The notes under the pieces are model-generated. The model saw only the letters and a list, made by a program, of their open reading frames with translations. It was not told where the DNA came from and ran no database searches. From JBGTFE01 sp049799955 (GTDB lineage Bacteria > Acidobacteriota > Blastocatellia > Pyrinomonadales > Pyrinomonadaceae): a stretch of 64,000 nucleotides of DNA. The position numbers and the translations under genes were made by a program. The stretch lies in assembly GCA_049799955.1 (NCBI GenBank), contig JBARIW010000068.1, positions 30,012 to 94,011 on the forward strand, in the 5' to 3' direction. Below are positions 52,857 to 61,153 of this stretch, one piece after another (position 1 is the first letter of the stretch; each line of letters opens with the position of its first letter).

Positions 52857-54854
52857 TTACGGCACGTAAGCTGACGGAACAGGCTTGTCGCCGATGAGTC
52901 CGAAATTCTGAATCAGCGTTCCGGCGCTTGTTCTCTGAACAAACCATGTCGAAACCGCCGGGCGAAATACGGCTGCATCCGTCTTGCCGTCGCCGTCATA
53001 ATCTCCGGGCGCGGGCGTGTCGCCGTTTGCTCCGAACGGGAACGAATAATAGCTCGAATCTTCGCTTCTCAAGATAAACCATTCGCCGCTTGCAGGGCGG
53101 AAAATAGCTATATCAGCTTTGCCGTCGCCGGTATAATCAGCCGGAACGGGTTTGTCTGACCTGTCTCCGAAAGTGTAGGCGATAATGCCCGAAGCCGAGC
53201 GCGAAACCCACCACTGACCGTTTGCAGGACGGAAGATGGCAATATCGGCTTTTGAATCGCCGTCGTAATCGGCAACCGTCGGAACGTCATTTGCCGCGCC
53301 GAATTGCTGAATCGTCGTTCCGCCGTCGGAAGAGCGGCGAATATACCAGTTTGTTTCCGAAGGACGAAATACCGCTTGGTCGGCTTTCCCGTCGCCGTCA
53401 AAATCTCCGGGCGCGACAACGTCCGTGCCTGTCCCGAAAGGGAACGAATAATATGAAAAATCTTCCGAGCGGAGAATATACCAGTTGCCGTTCGACGGGC
53501 GAAAGATGGCAACGTCCGTCTTGCCGTCGCCCGTGTAATCGGCGGGAACAATCCGGTCGTTGGAATCGCCGAACTGGAAGGCGCGATTTTGCCCGTCGAT
53601 GCTTCTCAGATACCACCATTCTCCGAAAACGGGTCGATAGATGGATAAATCGGTCTTGCTGTCGCCGTCAAAATCGAACCTCGACAACGATAAATTGCTC
53701 AGACAGCCTGAGTTTGCATTGACGTAATTAGATATTTCCGCGCGCGAAGCAGCGCAGAACGAAAGCTGTGTCGCCCCGCTGAGCTGCGTATTCATCAGCG
53801 TATCTTTACACTCTATCGAATCATTATGATTTGCTCCGAGATTATGTCCGATTTCGTGCGCGGTAATAAGAAATTTCGCCGGCGCCCAATCGATATAACC
53901 GCTCAAGCCGTAGGATTCTGCGGGTCTCCGGCAAATCACGCCGATATACGCGTAACCGCCGCCCAGAGCAAAACCTTTCGCCGTGAAAAGATGCGCCGCG
54001 TCGCGCGGAATCTGCGCAGCCGGAAAATTTGCGTTCCAGTAATTTTGAAAAGAAGTCAGCAGCGATGTTCGGTCAGCGCCGGTAAAAGGGTCGCCCGTCG
54101 ACCATGTGTGCTGGTAAACGACCGAGAGCGTCAGTCCGAGCTCGCGTTCGTAAACGCCTTCCGCCATATTCAGAATGCTCAGAATCTCTGTGTTTGCCGT
54201 CGTCGGATTATTGCTAAATATCGAAAGATATTGAAAATCGGCGTCCGTTGCAATCTCGATAACGCGCAGAGCCCCGGTTCTATTCGCTATATTTTTGGCG
54301 ACGATTCCCTTGCCCTGCTCGATTTTTTCGTCCATCGGACAAATTGCAATGTCGGTTCTTAAAAAATCGCGCTCGCGGTAAACAACCAAATCGTCTGCGG
54401 CGGCAAGCCGCGAATATCTGCGCGCCGGTTCGATAAAAAATCTTTCGCCACCGGTTTCAAAAAAGCCTTCGATTTTTGCGGCGTCGATTGTCAGCCGAAC
54501 TTCCGAATCGCTTTCGCCGGAAACTTTTCCTTTGAAGGTCATAACCTCGCTTTTTGCAAGCTCACGAACGCCGACCGCGCTCGTATCTTCCGCCTTGTAG
54601 CGCGGCGAACGCAAATCTCTCGGCGTTAAAATCAGCTCGAAATTTTTCTCCGAGGCGGCAAACCTGAGTGTTTGCCCGCTTTCGACGCTTCGACGCGCCG
54701 CTTGCGTATTGAGCCGAATCAAATCATATTTTATAAATGAGCCGTTCAAATCCGTTTGCAAATCGCGTTTTTGCCCGAAGGCGGAAAACGCAAAAAGCAT
54801 TAGAAAAAACAAAACGACCGAAATTTTTCGCAGACAGGGATAAACTTTTGACAT
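52857..54854 (-). CDS. Secreted reprolysin-like (M12) metalloprotease with FG-GAP repeats
   Basis: A 665-aa protein. A signal peptide (VVLFFLMLFAFSAFGQ) and a propeptide-like region precede a metzincin domain with HExxHxxGxxH at H333-H343 (TAHEIGHNLGANHND). Residues about 400-665 are five FG-GAP/VCBS repeats (FDGDGKADQAVFRPSE type) with calcium-binding loops, closely similar to those in the 957-aa protein at 46609. It is convergent with the M4 protease gene, with 76 bp between them, so this stretch encodes two different secreted zinc proteases. Confidence 0.9.
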   Translation of the reverse strand: MSKVYPCLRKISVVLFFLMLFAFSAFGQKRDLQTDLNGSFIKYDLIRLNTQAARRSVESGQTLRFAASEKNFELILTPRDLRSPRYKAEDTSAVGVRELAKSEVMTFKGKVSGESDSEVRLTIDAAKIEGFFETGGERFFIEPARRYSRLAAADDLVVYRERDFLRTDIAICPMDEKIEQGKGIVAKNIANRTGALRVIEIATDADFQYLSIFSNNPTTANTEILSILNMAEGVYERELGLTLSVVYQHTWSTGDPFTGADRTSLLTSFQNYWNANFPAAQIPRDAAHLFTAKGFALGGGYAYIGVICRRPAESYGLSGYIDWAPAKFLITAHEIGHNLGANHNDSIECKDTLMNTQLSGATQLSFCAASRAEISNYVNANSGCLSNLSLSRFDFDGDSKTDLSIYRPVFGEWWYLRSIDGQNRAFQFGDSNDRIVPADYTGDGKTDVAIFRPSNGNWYILRSEDFSYYSFPFGTGTDVVAPGDFDGDGKADQAVFRPSETNWYIRRSSDGGTTIQQFGAANDVPTVADYDGDSKADIAIFRPANGQWWVSRSASGIIAYTFGDRSDKPVPADYTGDGKADIAIFRPASGEWFILRSEDSSYYSFPFGANGDTPAPGDYDGDGKTDAAVFRPAVSTWFVQRTSAGTLIQNFGLIGDKPVPSAYVP

Positions 54855-54999
54855 TACAAACTCCGAAGGATAATTAATATAAGGGGCAGGAAGCGAGATT
54901 TACGAGAAATCTCTTATAGTTTAAAAATGACTAACCACGTTAATCTTCCAAAACTTTTCAACGATATTCTGATGAAATTAAAAATTAAAAGTTGTCTGA

Positions 55000-55455
55000 A
55001 TGTTTAAGCAAATTGTCGGGAAAATCTGGCGAAAAATGCCCCGCGCTTTGCGAACGAAGCTTATCCGCGTGTCGCAGAAGAAGTTTACCGCTTCGGTCGC
55101 CGCGATTATTACTGACGAGAAAATGCAGGTTCTCCTGCTCGAACACGTTTTGCGTCCGGCGTCCGGCTGGGGAATTCCCGGCGGATTTATGGAATACGGC
55201 GAGCAGCCCGAAGAAGCGATTCGCCGCGAGCTGCGCGAGGAAACCGGTCTGAAACTCGAAAACGTCAGGCTTTATCGCGCCCGCGTTCTCAACCGGCACA
55301 TCGAATTTATTTTCCGCGCCGAAGCCCGCGGCGAAGCGAAAATACTCAGCCGCGAGATACTCAAAGCCGAATGGTTCGAGCCTCAGGATATGCCCGAAAT
55401 GATGAGCCGCGCGCAAAAATCGCTGGTGAAAAAAGTTTTGAGTGAAGAAGTTTGA
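55000..55455 (+). CDS. NUDIX hydrolase
   Basis: A 151-aa protein with a complete Nudix box (GGFMEYGEQPEEAIRREL, REETGL) at about 64-86. It hydrolyses a nucleoside diphosphate linked to another moiety; the substrate cannot be told. The basic N-terminal helix (FKQIVGKIWRKMPRALRTKL) is typical of a subgroup acting on NDP-sugars or NADH. It is 57 nt upstream of the pyrE-like gene. Confidence 0.88.
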   Translation: MFKQIVGKIWRKMPRALRTKLIRVSQKKFTASVAAIITDEKMQVLLLEHVLRPASGWGIPGGFMEYGEQPEEAIRRELREETGLKLENVRLYRARVLNRHIEFIFRAEARGEAKILSREILKAEWFEPQDMPEMMSRAQKSLVKKVLSEEV

Positions 55456-55512
55456 TAAAAAACTTCGCGGTGATTAAACTTTTAATATTACTTTTGATAA
55501 AGGAGCTTATAA

Positions 55513-56130
55513 ATGTCTGTTAATTTAATTCCGCCGCCGGAGTCGATAATGGAAATTCTCCAAAAGACCGGCGCATATCGCAAAGGTCATTTCGTCTATC
55601 CGAACGGCAAACACGCTTCGCATTATTTTCAGATGCCAATGGCGTTTCGCTATTACGACAACGCGCGCATTCTTTCGGTCGGTTTGAGCCGCCTGTTCCG
55701 AATGGAAAAAGCCATTGCCAGTCGTCTGCCGAAAATTTCGATTATCAGCCCGAGTCCGGGCGGCATTATGGTCGCTTTCGGCGTTCGCGAAGCTTTGAGC
55801 GCCGACCAGATTTACTGGGCGGAAATCGAAGACGGCAAACGCCAGTTTCGCCAGTATATCGGCGAAGGCGACGTTTATCCGGCAATTATCGTTGACGATA
55901 TTCTGCGTTCCGGCAAAGCGATTAAGGAAACAATCGACCTCGTAAAAGGTTTCGGCACAGAAGTTATCGGCATCGGCACAATCGTCAAATTTGACGATTC
56001 GCCCGCCGAATTCGACGGAGTTCCGGTGAAGAGCCTGCTCTCTTTCGACGTTAATTTTTACGAAAATGCAGACGAATGGAAACATTCGAGAAGCGCTACG
56101 GAAGTCGAAGCGGAAAAAGTCAGGTTTTAA
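55513..56130 (+). CDS. pyrE: Orotate phosphoribosyltransferase
   Basis: A 205-aa type I phosphoribosyltransferase. The PRPP-binding loop is PAIIVDDILRSGKAI. The N-terminal hood (ILQKTGAYRKGHFVYPNGKH) matches the OPRT pattern for orotate binding (GAxxxGHF-x-L-x-SGxH), although the usual serine is asparagine here (PNGKH). Other phosphoribosyltransferase substrates remain possible. AAAGGAG precedes the ATG. Confidence 0.82.
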   Translation: MSVNLIPPPESIMEILQKTGAYRKGHFVYPNGKHASHYFQMPMAFRYYDNARILSVGLSRLFRMEKAIASRLPKISIISPSPGGIMVAFGVREALSADQIYWAEIEDGKRQFRQYIGEGDVYPAIIVDDILRSGKAIKETIDLVKGFGTEVIGIGTIVKFDDSPAEFDGVPVKSLLSFDVNFYENADEWKHSRSATEVEAEKVRF

Positions 56131-56200
56131 GTGAGAAATGAAAAATGAGAAGTGAGAACTGAAGAAGCTGACTTCTCAGTTCTCACTTCTCATTTCTCAC
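56131..56200. repeat. Palindrome of GTGAGAA/TTCTCAC units
   Basis: GTGAGAAATGAAAAATGAGAA and AGTGAGAACTGA on the left, mirrored by TCAGTTCTCACTTCTCATT on the right. It begins at the pyrE stop and its right arm supplies the last codons and TGA of the minus-strand acyltransferase gene. Confidence 0.75.
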
Positions 56201-57584
56201 CTTTCAACGCTTCGTGCAAAGCGCGTCTTTCGGTCAAAAGCTGTAGAAAAGTCTTGCGTTTCAGATAAAAAAGCCAAATCGCCCGGAACCAGCCGCGCAA
56301 ATCTTCGATTTCTTCCAGCACGCGCATCGCCGCATAACCGCTGATAATCGACAGCGGAATCGAAATCAGCGCGCCTCGCCAACCCCATACAAAATACGAA
56401 ACAACCGCAAAAATCACCCACGTCAGAGGCATAAACACCATTGCCGAGAGAATTTTTACCGTCGAAACGATGTCGTCCTCGCCGTGATGCGTATAGTAAA
56501 AGGCGAGAATTTTACCGAGTTGATACGCCGGAAAATGCAGAATCGCGCCGAAAATCGCAACCGGCAAAAAAAGCAGAATCAGATAAACGCGCAGCAAAAA
56601 ATGGCGAAAAACATACCCGAAAGAATGCTCGGTCAGCGACAGGTTTTCCGGCTCGATGTTAAATTCACGAAGCTTTTTTTCGTATTCGCCGACGCGCTGT
56701 TTTAACCCGGCGTCGTCTCTGGTTTCTTTATTTTTCTTTGCACCGGCAGACGTGTAGCGCTTTAGAAACTCGAACTTTTCGGCAAGCGTCTGCTCAAAAT
56801 TGATGCCTTCGTAAACGCTCGAAAAAAGCTCTCCAGCTTGATTTGCGTGTTCGAGCTCGGCTTCGGTTTCGGCGTTGAAAGTAACTTCTTTGAGCGCGGC
56901 TTCGATTTTTTCGGTCAGTTCTTTGACGGCTTTTCGCGGCGGCTGCCCGTCTTCGTCAAGCTCGACAGGCAAAACCGCGAAAGGCTCGCCGAAATGCAGC
57001 AGAGCTTCGCTGCGAAAAGTCGTTTTGCTCGTATAAAACATTCCGACCGGAATGATTTTTAAGTTGAGCGAAGCGGGATTTTTGCCGACCGAAACGGTTC
57101 CGAGCGCGATTCGCGCCGCGCCGGTTTTCAGCGGCAGAAGCTTTGGCGAATTATGCGAAACGCCTTCGGGAAAAATCGCAATCGCGCCGCCTTTTTTCAA
57201 AAGCTCGCGGACAAGCTCGAAAGTTTTCTGATTTTTCGAAACGTCCTCGCCCGCGTCGATTTTGCGGTAAAGCGGCAGAGCCTCGACCGTTTTCAACAGC
57301 GAAGAAAGCACAGGCATCCGAAAAAGCGTCGATTTGGCGAGAAACGAAATTTTGCGCGGCAGAGCGACAAAAACAAGCGCCGGGTCAATCAGTCCGTTCG
57401 GATGGTTCATCACGAAAATAATCGCATCATCCGGCGGAACAATTTCGGCGTTAGCGGTTTCGATGCGGCGAAAAAAAAGCCGCAGCGCGGCGCTGAAAAT
57501 AAAAACGACAAAGCGATAAACAAATGTGCCCCGCCGATTTCGAATCATATCGCCGAGGCTTAGAATTTTTACGCGTGTCATCAT
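56190..57584 (-). CDS. LPLAT-family acyltransferase (1-acylglycerol-3-phosphate O-acyltransferase-like)
   Basis: A 464-aa membrane acyltransferase. The catalytic histidine/aspartate motif is NHPNGLIDPALVF, with H-x5-D spacing as in one LPLAT subgroup rather than H-x4-D. The phosphate-binding motif is FPEGVSHNSPKLLPLKTGAA. The first 250 residues hold the acyltransferase domain; a charged coiled segment (about 270-330) and three or four C-terminal transmembrane helices follow (VYLILLFLPVAIFGAILHF onward). Likely role in phospholipid synthesis or remodelling. Confidence 0.85.
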   Translation of the reverse strand: MMTRVKILSLGDMIRNRRGTFVYRFVVFIFSAALRLFFRRIETANAEIVPPDDAIIFVMNHPNGLIDPALVFVALPRKISFLAKSTLFRMPVLSSLLKTVEALPLYRKIDAGEDVSKNQKTFELVRELLKKGGAIAIFPEGVSHNSPKLLPLKTGAARIALGTVSVGKNPASLNLKIIPVGMFYTSKTTFRSEALLHFGEPFAVLPVELDEDGQPPRKAVKELTEKIEAALKEVTFNAETEAELEHANQAGELFSSVYEGINFEQTLAEKFEFLKRYTSAGAKKNKETRDDAGLKQRVGEYEKKLREFNIEPENLSLTEHSFGYVFRHFLLRVYLILLFLPVAIFGAILHFPAYQLGKILAFYYTHHGEDDIVSTVKILSAMVFMPLTWVIFAVVSYFVWGWRGALISIPLSIISGYAAMRVLEEIEDLRGWFRAIWLFYLKRKTFLQLLTERRALHEALKGEK

Positions 57585-57657
57585 AGTGAAAAGTGAATAG
57601 TGAATAGTGAATAGTAAATGAATTTATTTTTCACTGTTCACTGTTCACTGTTCACTA
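57585..57657. repeat. Palindrome of AGTGAAT/GTTCACT units
   Basis: AGTGAATAGTGAATAGTGAAT on the left, CACTGTTCACTGTTCACTGT on the right, around AGTAAATGAATTTATTTT. It joins the acyltransferase start and the recR stop; the TAG of recR lies at its edge. Confidence 0.75.
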
Positions 57658-58269
57658 AATTTCGTGCCGGTTCGTCATCGCCTTGTCCATCGTAACTTCG
57701 TCCACAAATTCCAGGTCCGCGCCGACGGGCATTCCCATCGCAATACGCGTGCAGCGAACGCCGAGCGGTTTCAGCAGACGCGCAATATAATTTGCCGTCG
57801 CTTCGCCTTCGGTCGTCGGATTTGTGGCGATAATCACTTCTTTGACTTCAACGCCGTCATTATTATTCGCGTTCAGACGCGGAATCAGATTCACGAGCAT
57901 CAGTTCGTCAGGACCGACGCCGCGAATCGGTGAAAGCGAGCCGTGAAGAATATGATACAAGCCTTTGTACGAGCGCGTTTTTTCGACGGCAACGAGATTA
58001 TACGGCTCTTCGACGACGCAAATCATCGAGCGGTCGCGCGTCGTTGAGGTGCAATACATACACGGATTTACGTCCGTCATATTGTTGCAAACCGAGCAGA
58101 AAACGATTTTTTCCTTGACTTCGCGCAAAGCCTCGACAAAAGCTTCGACTTCCGTTTCCGGTCGGCGCAGGATATAAAACGCCAATCTTTGCGCCGATTT
58201 ATGACCGACTCCGGGAAGCCGTTTGAATTCGTCAATCAGTTTGGCGACAGGTTCTGAGTATTCAAGCAT
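57655..58269 (-). CDS. recR: Recombination mediator RecR
   Basis: A 204-aa protein helping RecA load at gaps with RecF/RecO. It has the N-terminal helix-hairpin-helix (LIDEFKRLPGVGHKSAQRLA), the zinc finger CSVCNNMTDVNPCMYC, and the Toprim domain (MICVVEEPYNLVAVEK, then EVIIATNPTTEGEATA). Downstream of ybaB on the same strand, the usual ybaB-recR pair; dnaX was not found upstream. Confidence 0.97.
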   Translation of the reverse strand: MLEYSEPVAKLIDEFKRLPGVGHKSAQRLAFYILRRPETEVEAFVEALREVKEKIVFCSVCNNMTDVNPCMYCTSTTRDRSMICVVEEPYNLVAVEKTRSYKGLYHILHGSLSPIRGVGPDELMLVNLIPRLNANNNDGVEVKEVIIATNPTTEGEATANYIARLLKPLGVRCTRIAMGMPVGADLEFVDEVTMDKAMTNRHEI

Positions 58270-58355
58270 AGTAAATAGTGAACAGTGAACAGTGAACAGT
58301 GAACAGTGAAGACAGTTCTTAAACTATTCACTGTTCACTATTCGTTATTCACTAC
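58270..58355. repeat. Palindrome of GTGAACA/TGTTCAC units between ybaB and recR
   Basis: Five GTGAACA units on the left, two or three TGTTCAC/TTCACTATTC units on the right, around GTTCTTAAAC. It supplies the TAG of ybaB and reaches the recR start, so it sits inside the ybaB-recR operon. Confidence 0.75.
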
Positions 58356-58657
58356 ATTAATCCCGGCGGCAGCATTCCGCCGAGTTTTCCTTTGAGTGAT
58401 TCTTCGACTTTGCGCTTCGCTTCGTTGATTGCCGCCATCGTCAAATCCTGAATCATTTCAACGTCGCCGTCTTTTACCAAATCGGGCGAAATCGAAAGCT
58501 CCAGAACTTCAAAGTCGCCGCGCATTTTTACGTTTACAGCGCCGCCGCCAGCCGAAGCGTCAACGACCATCTGCTTCATTTCCTTGCCCATCTGCTCCTG
58601 CATTTTCTGGGCTTGTTTCATCATCGAATTTAAGTCGAATCCACCGGGTAATTTCAT
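58352..58657 (-). CDS. ybaB: YbaB/EbfC nucleoid-associated protein
   Basis: A 101-aa DNA-binding protein of the YbaB/EbfC family: MMKQAQKMQEQMGKEMKQ, then VVDASAGGGAVNVKMRGDFE and DLTMAAINEAKRKVEESLK. Dimeric tweezer-like proteins of this kind bind DNA and are usually encoded with recR, as here. Normal length. Confidence 0.96.
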   Translation of the reverse strand: MKLPGGFDLNSMMKQAQKMQEQMGKEMKQMVVDASAGGGAVNVKMRGDFEVLELSISPDLVKDGDVEMIQDLTMAAINEAKRKVEESLKGKLGGMLPPGLM

Positions 58658-58822
58658 AATTCTTTGTTCCTTATAAATAAAATAAATGCTATAAAATCTT
58701 AGAATTAGTATAACATTTTGCGCGCCGAATGTCTTTTATCAACCGGCAGAAAAACGGTTCGAAAAAGTCAGGTTCGGGCTGGAAACTTGCATTTTCTTCG
58801 CTTTCGGATTAAAAATAGCTCT

Positions 58823-59692
58823 ATGCAAATCACATGGCAGACAAAACCGAACCAGTCGCCTTATTTGTTTCTCCAACAAAGCGAATGGACGGGCTTAAAA
58901 GTTCACCGGGCGCGTGTTTTGCCGGGCAGACTTGCGGAGTCGGCAGAGCTTCCGCATAAAATAAACATCGCGCTTTCGGGCAATCTGACGACCGAAAAAA
59001 CTTCTACGGGCGGCAGGCTAATCGTAACGCGCGGCGGCGCGGGAAATCTCTGCATCACGCCTTCGGGACAGTCGATGGGCGCGTTTTGGAACAAAACATT
59101 GGAAAATCTCGGTTTCCTGCTCGAACCGGATTTTGTCGCTCAAACGGCAGCCGAAAATCGTTTTTCTTCCAATTTCGAATTTACCGAAGTTTATAAAACC
59201 GAAGACGCGCTGATTCAGCAAATCGGTTTAACTCTGCTTGAAGAAGCCAAATCTGAAACGCCTGCCGGAAGGCTTTACGCCGATTCTTTAATCCAGACTC
59301 TGACTTTGCATCTGCTGAAAAATTACACGACGGCAAACGCCGCGAGCGAAAACATACACGGCGGGCTTTCCGGCTACAAGCTGCGCCGCGTCAAAGAATT
59401 TATCGACGCAAATCTCGAAGAAGATTTGAGTTTAGCCGAAATTGCCGCCGTTGCAGATTTGAGTCAATATCATTTCGCCCGCGCTTTCAGAAAATCGACC
59501 GGGCTGACGCCGCAGCAATACGTCATGCGGCAGCGCATCGAACGCGCGAAAGAATTGCTGGCGAAAGACGATTTGCCGATTGTCGAAATCAGCCTGCGAA
59601 CGGGTTTCAAAAATCAAAGCCATTTCACGACGCTTTTCCACAAATTCACGAAGCTGACGCCGAAAATGTGGCGTGAGTTGAAGCTCGCCTGA
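58823..59692 (+). CDS. AraC-family transcriptional regulator
   Basis: About 289 aa from the ATG at 58823 (a longer frame opens at 58718, but the extra 35 residues are unlike the family and the shorter form has the usual AraC length). The N-terminal half is a beta-rich sensory domain. The C-terminal 100 residues are the double helix-turn-helix (VKEFIDANLEEDLSLAEIAA, then SQYHFARAFRKSTGLTPQQY, and VEISLRTGFKNQSHFTTLFH). Ligand unknown. Its immediate neighbours give no clue to its targets. Confidence 0.88.
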   Translation: MQITWQTKPNQSPYLFLQQSEWTGLKVHRARVLPGRLAESAELPHKINIALSGNLTTEKTSTGGRLIVTRGGAGNLCITPSGQSMGAFWNKTLENLGFLLEPDFVAQTAAENRFSSNFEFTEVYKTEDALIQQIGLTLLEEAKSETPAGRLYADSLIQTLTLHLLKNYTTANAASENIHGGLSGYKLRRVKEFIDANLEEDLSLAEIAAVADLSQYHFARAFRKSTGLTPQQYVMRQRIERAKELLAKDDLPIVEISLRTGFKNQSHFTTLFHKFTKLTPKMWRELKLA

Positions 59693-59697
59693 AGAAA

Positions 59698-59777
59698 ATT
59701 AGCCACGAACAAACACGAATGAACACGAAAAAGAAATAAATTTATTTCGTGAAATTTCGTGTGTGTTCGCGGCTAAT
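59698..59777. repeat. Palindrome of ACACGAA/TTCGTGT units
   Basis: TTAGCCACGAACAAACACGA on the left mirrors GTGTGTTCGCGGCTAA on the right through AAGAAATAAATTTATTTC. It follows the AraC gene stop; probable terminator. Confidence 0.7.
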
Positions 59778-59884
59778 TCTTTCTTTGAGCAATTTCAGAA
59801 TAGAAACCGCAAACAGCCGTAAGATTTCTCCCCGTCATATTTTTTAACATACTCGCAGACTTAAAAAAGTCTGGAGGTTAAAAT

Positions 59885-60583
59885 ATGAAACAGGTAATTT
59901 TTAGTATTTTTATTATTCTATCGGCTTTTGTTTTCGGCGTTTCGGCGCAGACAGCCGCCCGGCAGGAATTTGAAAACGGGATAAGCGCGGCGCAAAACGA
60001 GAAATATGAAACGGCGCTGGTCGATTTTAAGAAATCGCTCGCGTTTTCAAGAAATGAAGACGTTGACAGTGATTTTCTCGCCAGAGTTCATTTTAATATC
60101 GGCGTTTCCCTTTATCGATTGCAGCGAAATCGGGAAGCCGTCGCCGAATATGAATTGGCGATAAAATTAAGCGAAAAGAGCTACGAGAAAGCTTTTTACG
60201 CGCTCGGAATGGCGCAGAGCGAGCTTAAAAATTGGCAAGCCGCCGAACGCGCTTTTCTCGAAGCGATTCGATTAAACAAGCGAAACGGCGAAGCATGGTT
60301 CGATTTGGCGTTTGTTTATCTGGCGGGAAAAAATTTCGACGCGGCGCGGGCGGCGTTTCAAAAATCAATCGAGTATAAAAGCGTCGATTCTTCCGTCGGA
60401 CACAACAATCTCGGCGTGATTTTCGCCTTAAACGGCGATTTGCCATCGGCGGTCAGAGAATTTGAAACGGCTTTGAAAGAATCCGGCGGAAAATTAATCG
60501 AAGCCGAACGCAATCTGCAATTTTGCAAAACTGTCGGGCAGGATTTGCCTGTAAAATTGGAATTCGGCAAAGTTGAAAATTGA
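59885..60583 (+). CDS. Periplasmic TPR-repeat protein
   Basis: A 232-aa protein with a signal peptide (VIFSIFIILSAFVFGVSAQ) and about five tetratricopeptide repeats covering residues 25-215. Examples are FNIGVSLYRLQRNREAVAEY, ALGMAQSELKNWQAAERAFL and DLAFVYLAGKNFDAARAAF. Protein-protein interaction scaffold; partner unknown. GGAGG lies just before the ATG. Confidence 0.85.
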   Translation: MKQVIFSIFIILSAFVFGVSAQTAARQEFENGISAAQNEKYETALVDFKKSLAFSRNEDVDSDFLARVHFNIGVSLYRLQRNREAVAEYELAIKLSEKSYEKAFYALGMAQSELKNWQAAERAFLEAIRLNKRNGEAWFDLAFVYLAGKNFDAARAAFQKSIEYKSVDSSVGHNNLGVIFALNGDLPSAVREFETALKESGGKLIEAERNLQFCKTVGQDLPVKLEFGKVEN

Positions 60584-60662
60584 ATTAACAGGGATGAAGG
60601 AGATAAAAGGGATTTTTAAAGAACTTCTTATCCCTGAATATCTCCTTCATCCCTGTTAATTT
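60584..60662. repeat. Palindrome of AGGGATGAAGGAGATA type
   Basis: TTAACAGGGATGAAGGAGAT on the left pairs with ATATCTCCTTCATCCCTGTTAA on the right around AAAGGGATTTTTAAAGAACTTCTTATCCCT. A perfect long stem after the TPR gene stop. Confidence 0.75.
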
Positions 60663-60693
60663 ACCGTATTAATCTGTGTAAAAAAGGAGAAAA

Positions 60694-61146
60694 ATGGATA
60701 AACAAAACGATGTAATGGCGATTTTGAAGCTTTACGAGCTGCGGCGCGACGAAAAAATGCGGGCGGCGCGTTCGTGGTATTTTTCGGAATTTGCGCCGAA
60801 AACGGCAATGGATATTATCGCGCTTTACCGCGAGGGCGAGCAGGCGAGCGCGCATTTTAGAATGGTTACGTCATTCTGGGAGATGGCGGCTTCATTCGTT
60901 CTTAACGGCGGAATCGACGAAAAGATGTTTCTCGATTCCGGCACCGAATATATTTTCGTCTACGCCAAAGTTCAGCCGTTTTTAGCAGAAATCCGCGAGA
61001 TTTTCGGCGAGCCGGACTATTTGATAAACCTCGAACAGTTGGTTTTAAAAACTCCGAATATCGAACCCAAGCTCGAAACGAGAAAGCGTTTAATTTCGAT
61101 TTGGACGAAGGAAGATAAAGAATTACCGGCGGCTGAGAACAACTGA
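60694..61146 (+). CDS. Hypothetical cytoplasmic protein (DUF4760-like)
   Basis: A 150-aa all-helical protein. It begins MAILKLYELRRDEKMRAARSW, followed by a hydrophobic/aromatic helix (RMVTSFWEMAASFVLNGGID) and a final charged helix. It resembles short DUF4760-type proteins, which lack known activity. GGAG precedes the ATG. Convergent with the winged-helix/PD40 gene, 7 bp apart. Confidence 0.5.
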   Translation: MDKQNDVMAILKLYELRRDEKMRAARSWYFSEFAPKTAMDIIALYREGEQASAHFRMVTSFWEMAASFVLNGGIDEKMFLDSGTEYIFVYAKVQPFLAEIREIFGEPDYLINLEQLVLKTPNIEPKLETRKRLISIWTKEDKELPAAENN

Positions 61147-61153
61147 TTTTCAA

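Noticed and set aside
57585..58355. Regularly repeated GTGAACA/AGTGAAT stretches looked at first like a CRISPR-type array
   Set aside because: Units are 7 bp, contiguous and without spacers, and are mirrored by inverted copies; they are palindromic intergenic repeats, not CRISPR.
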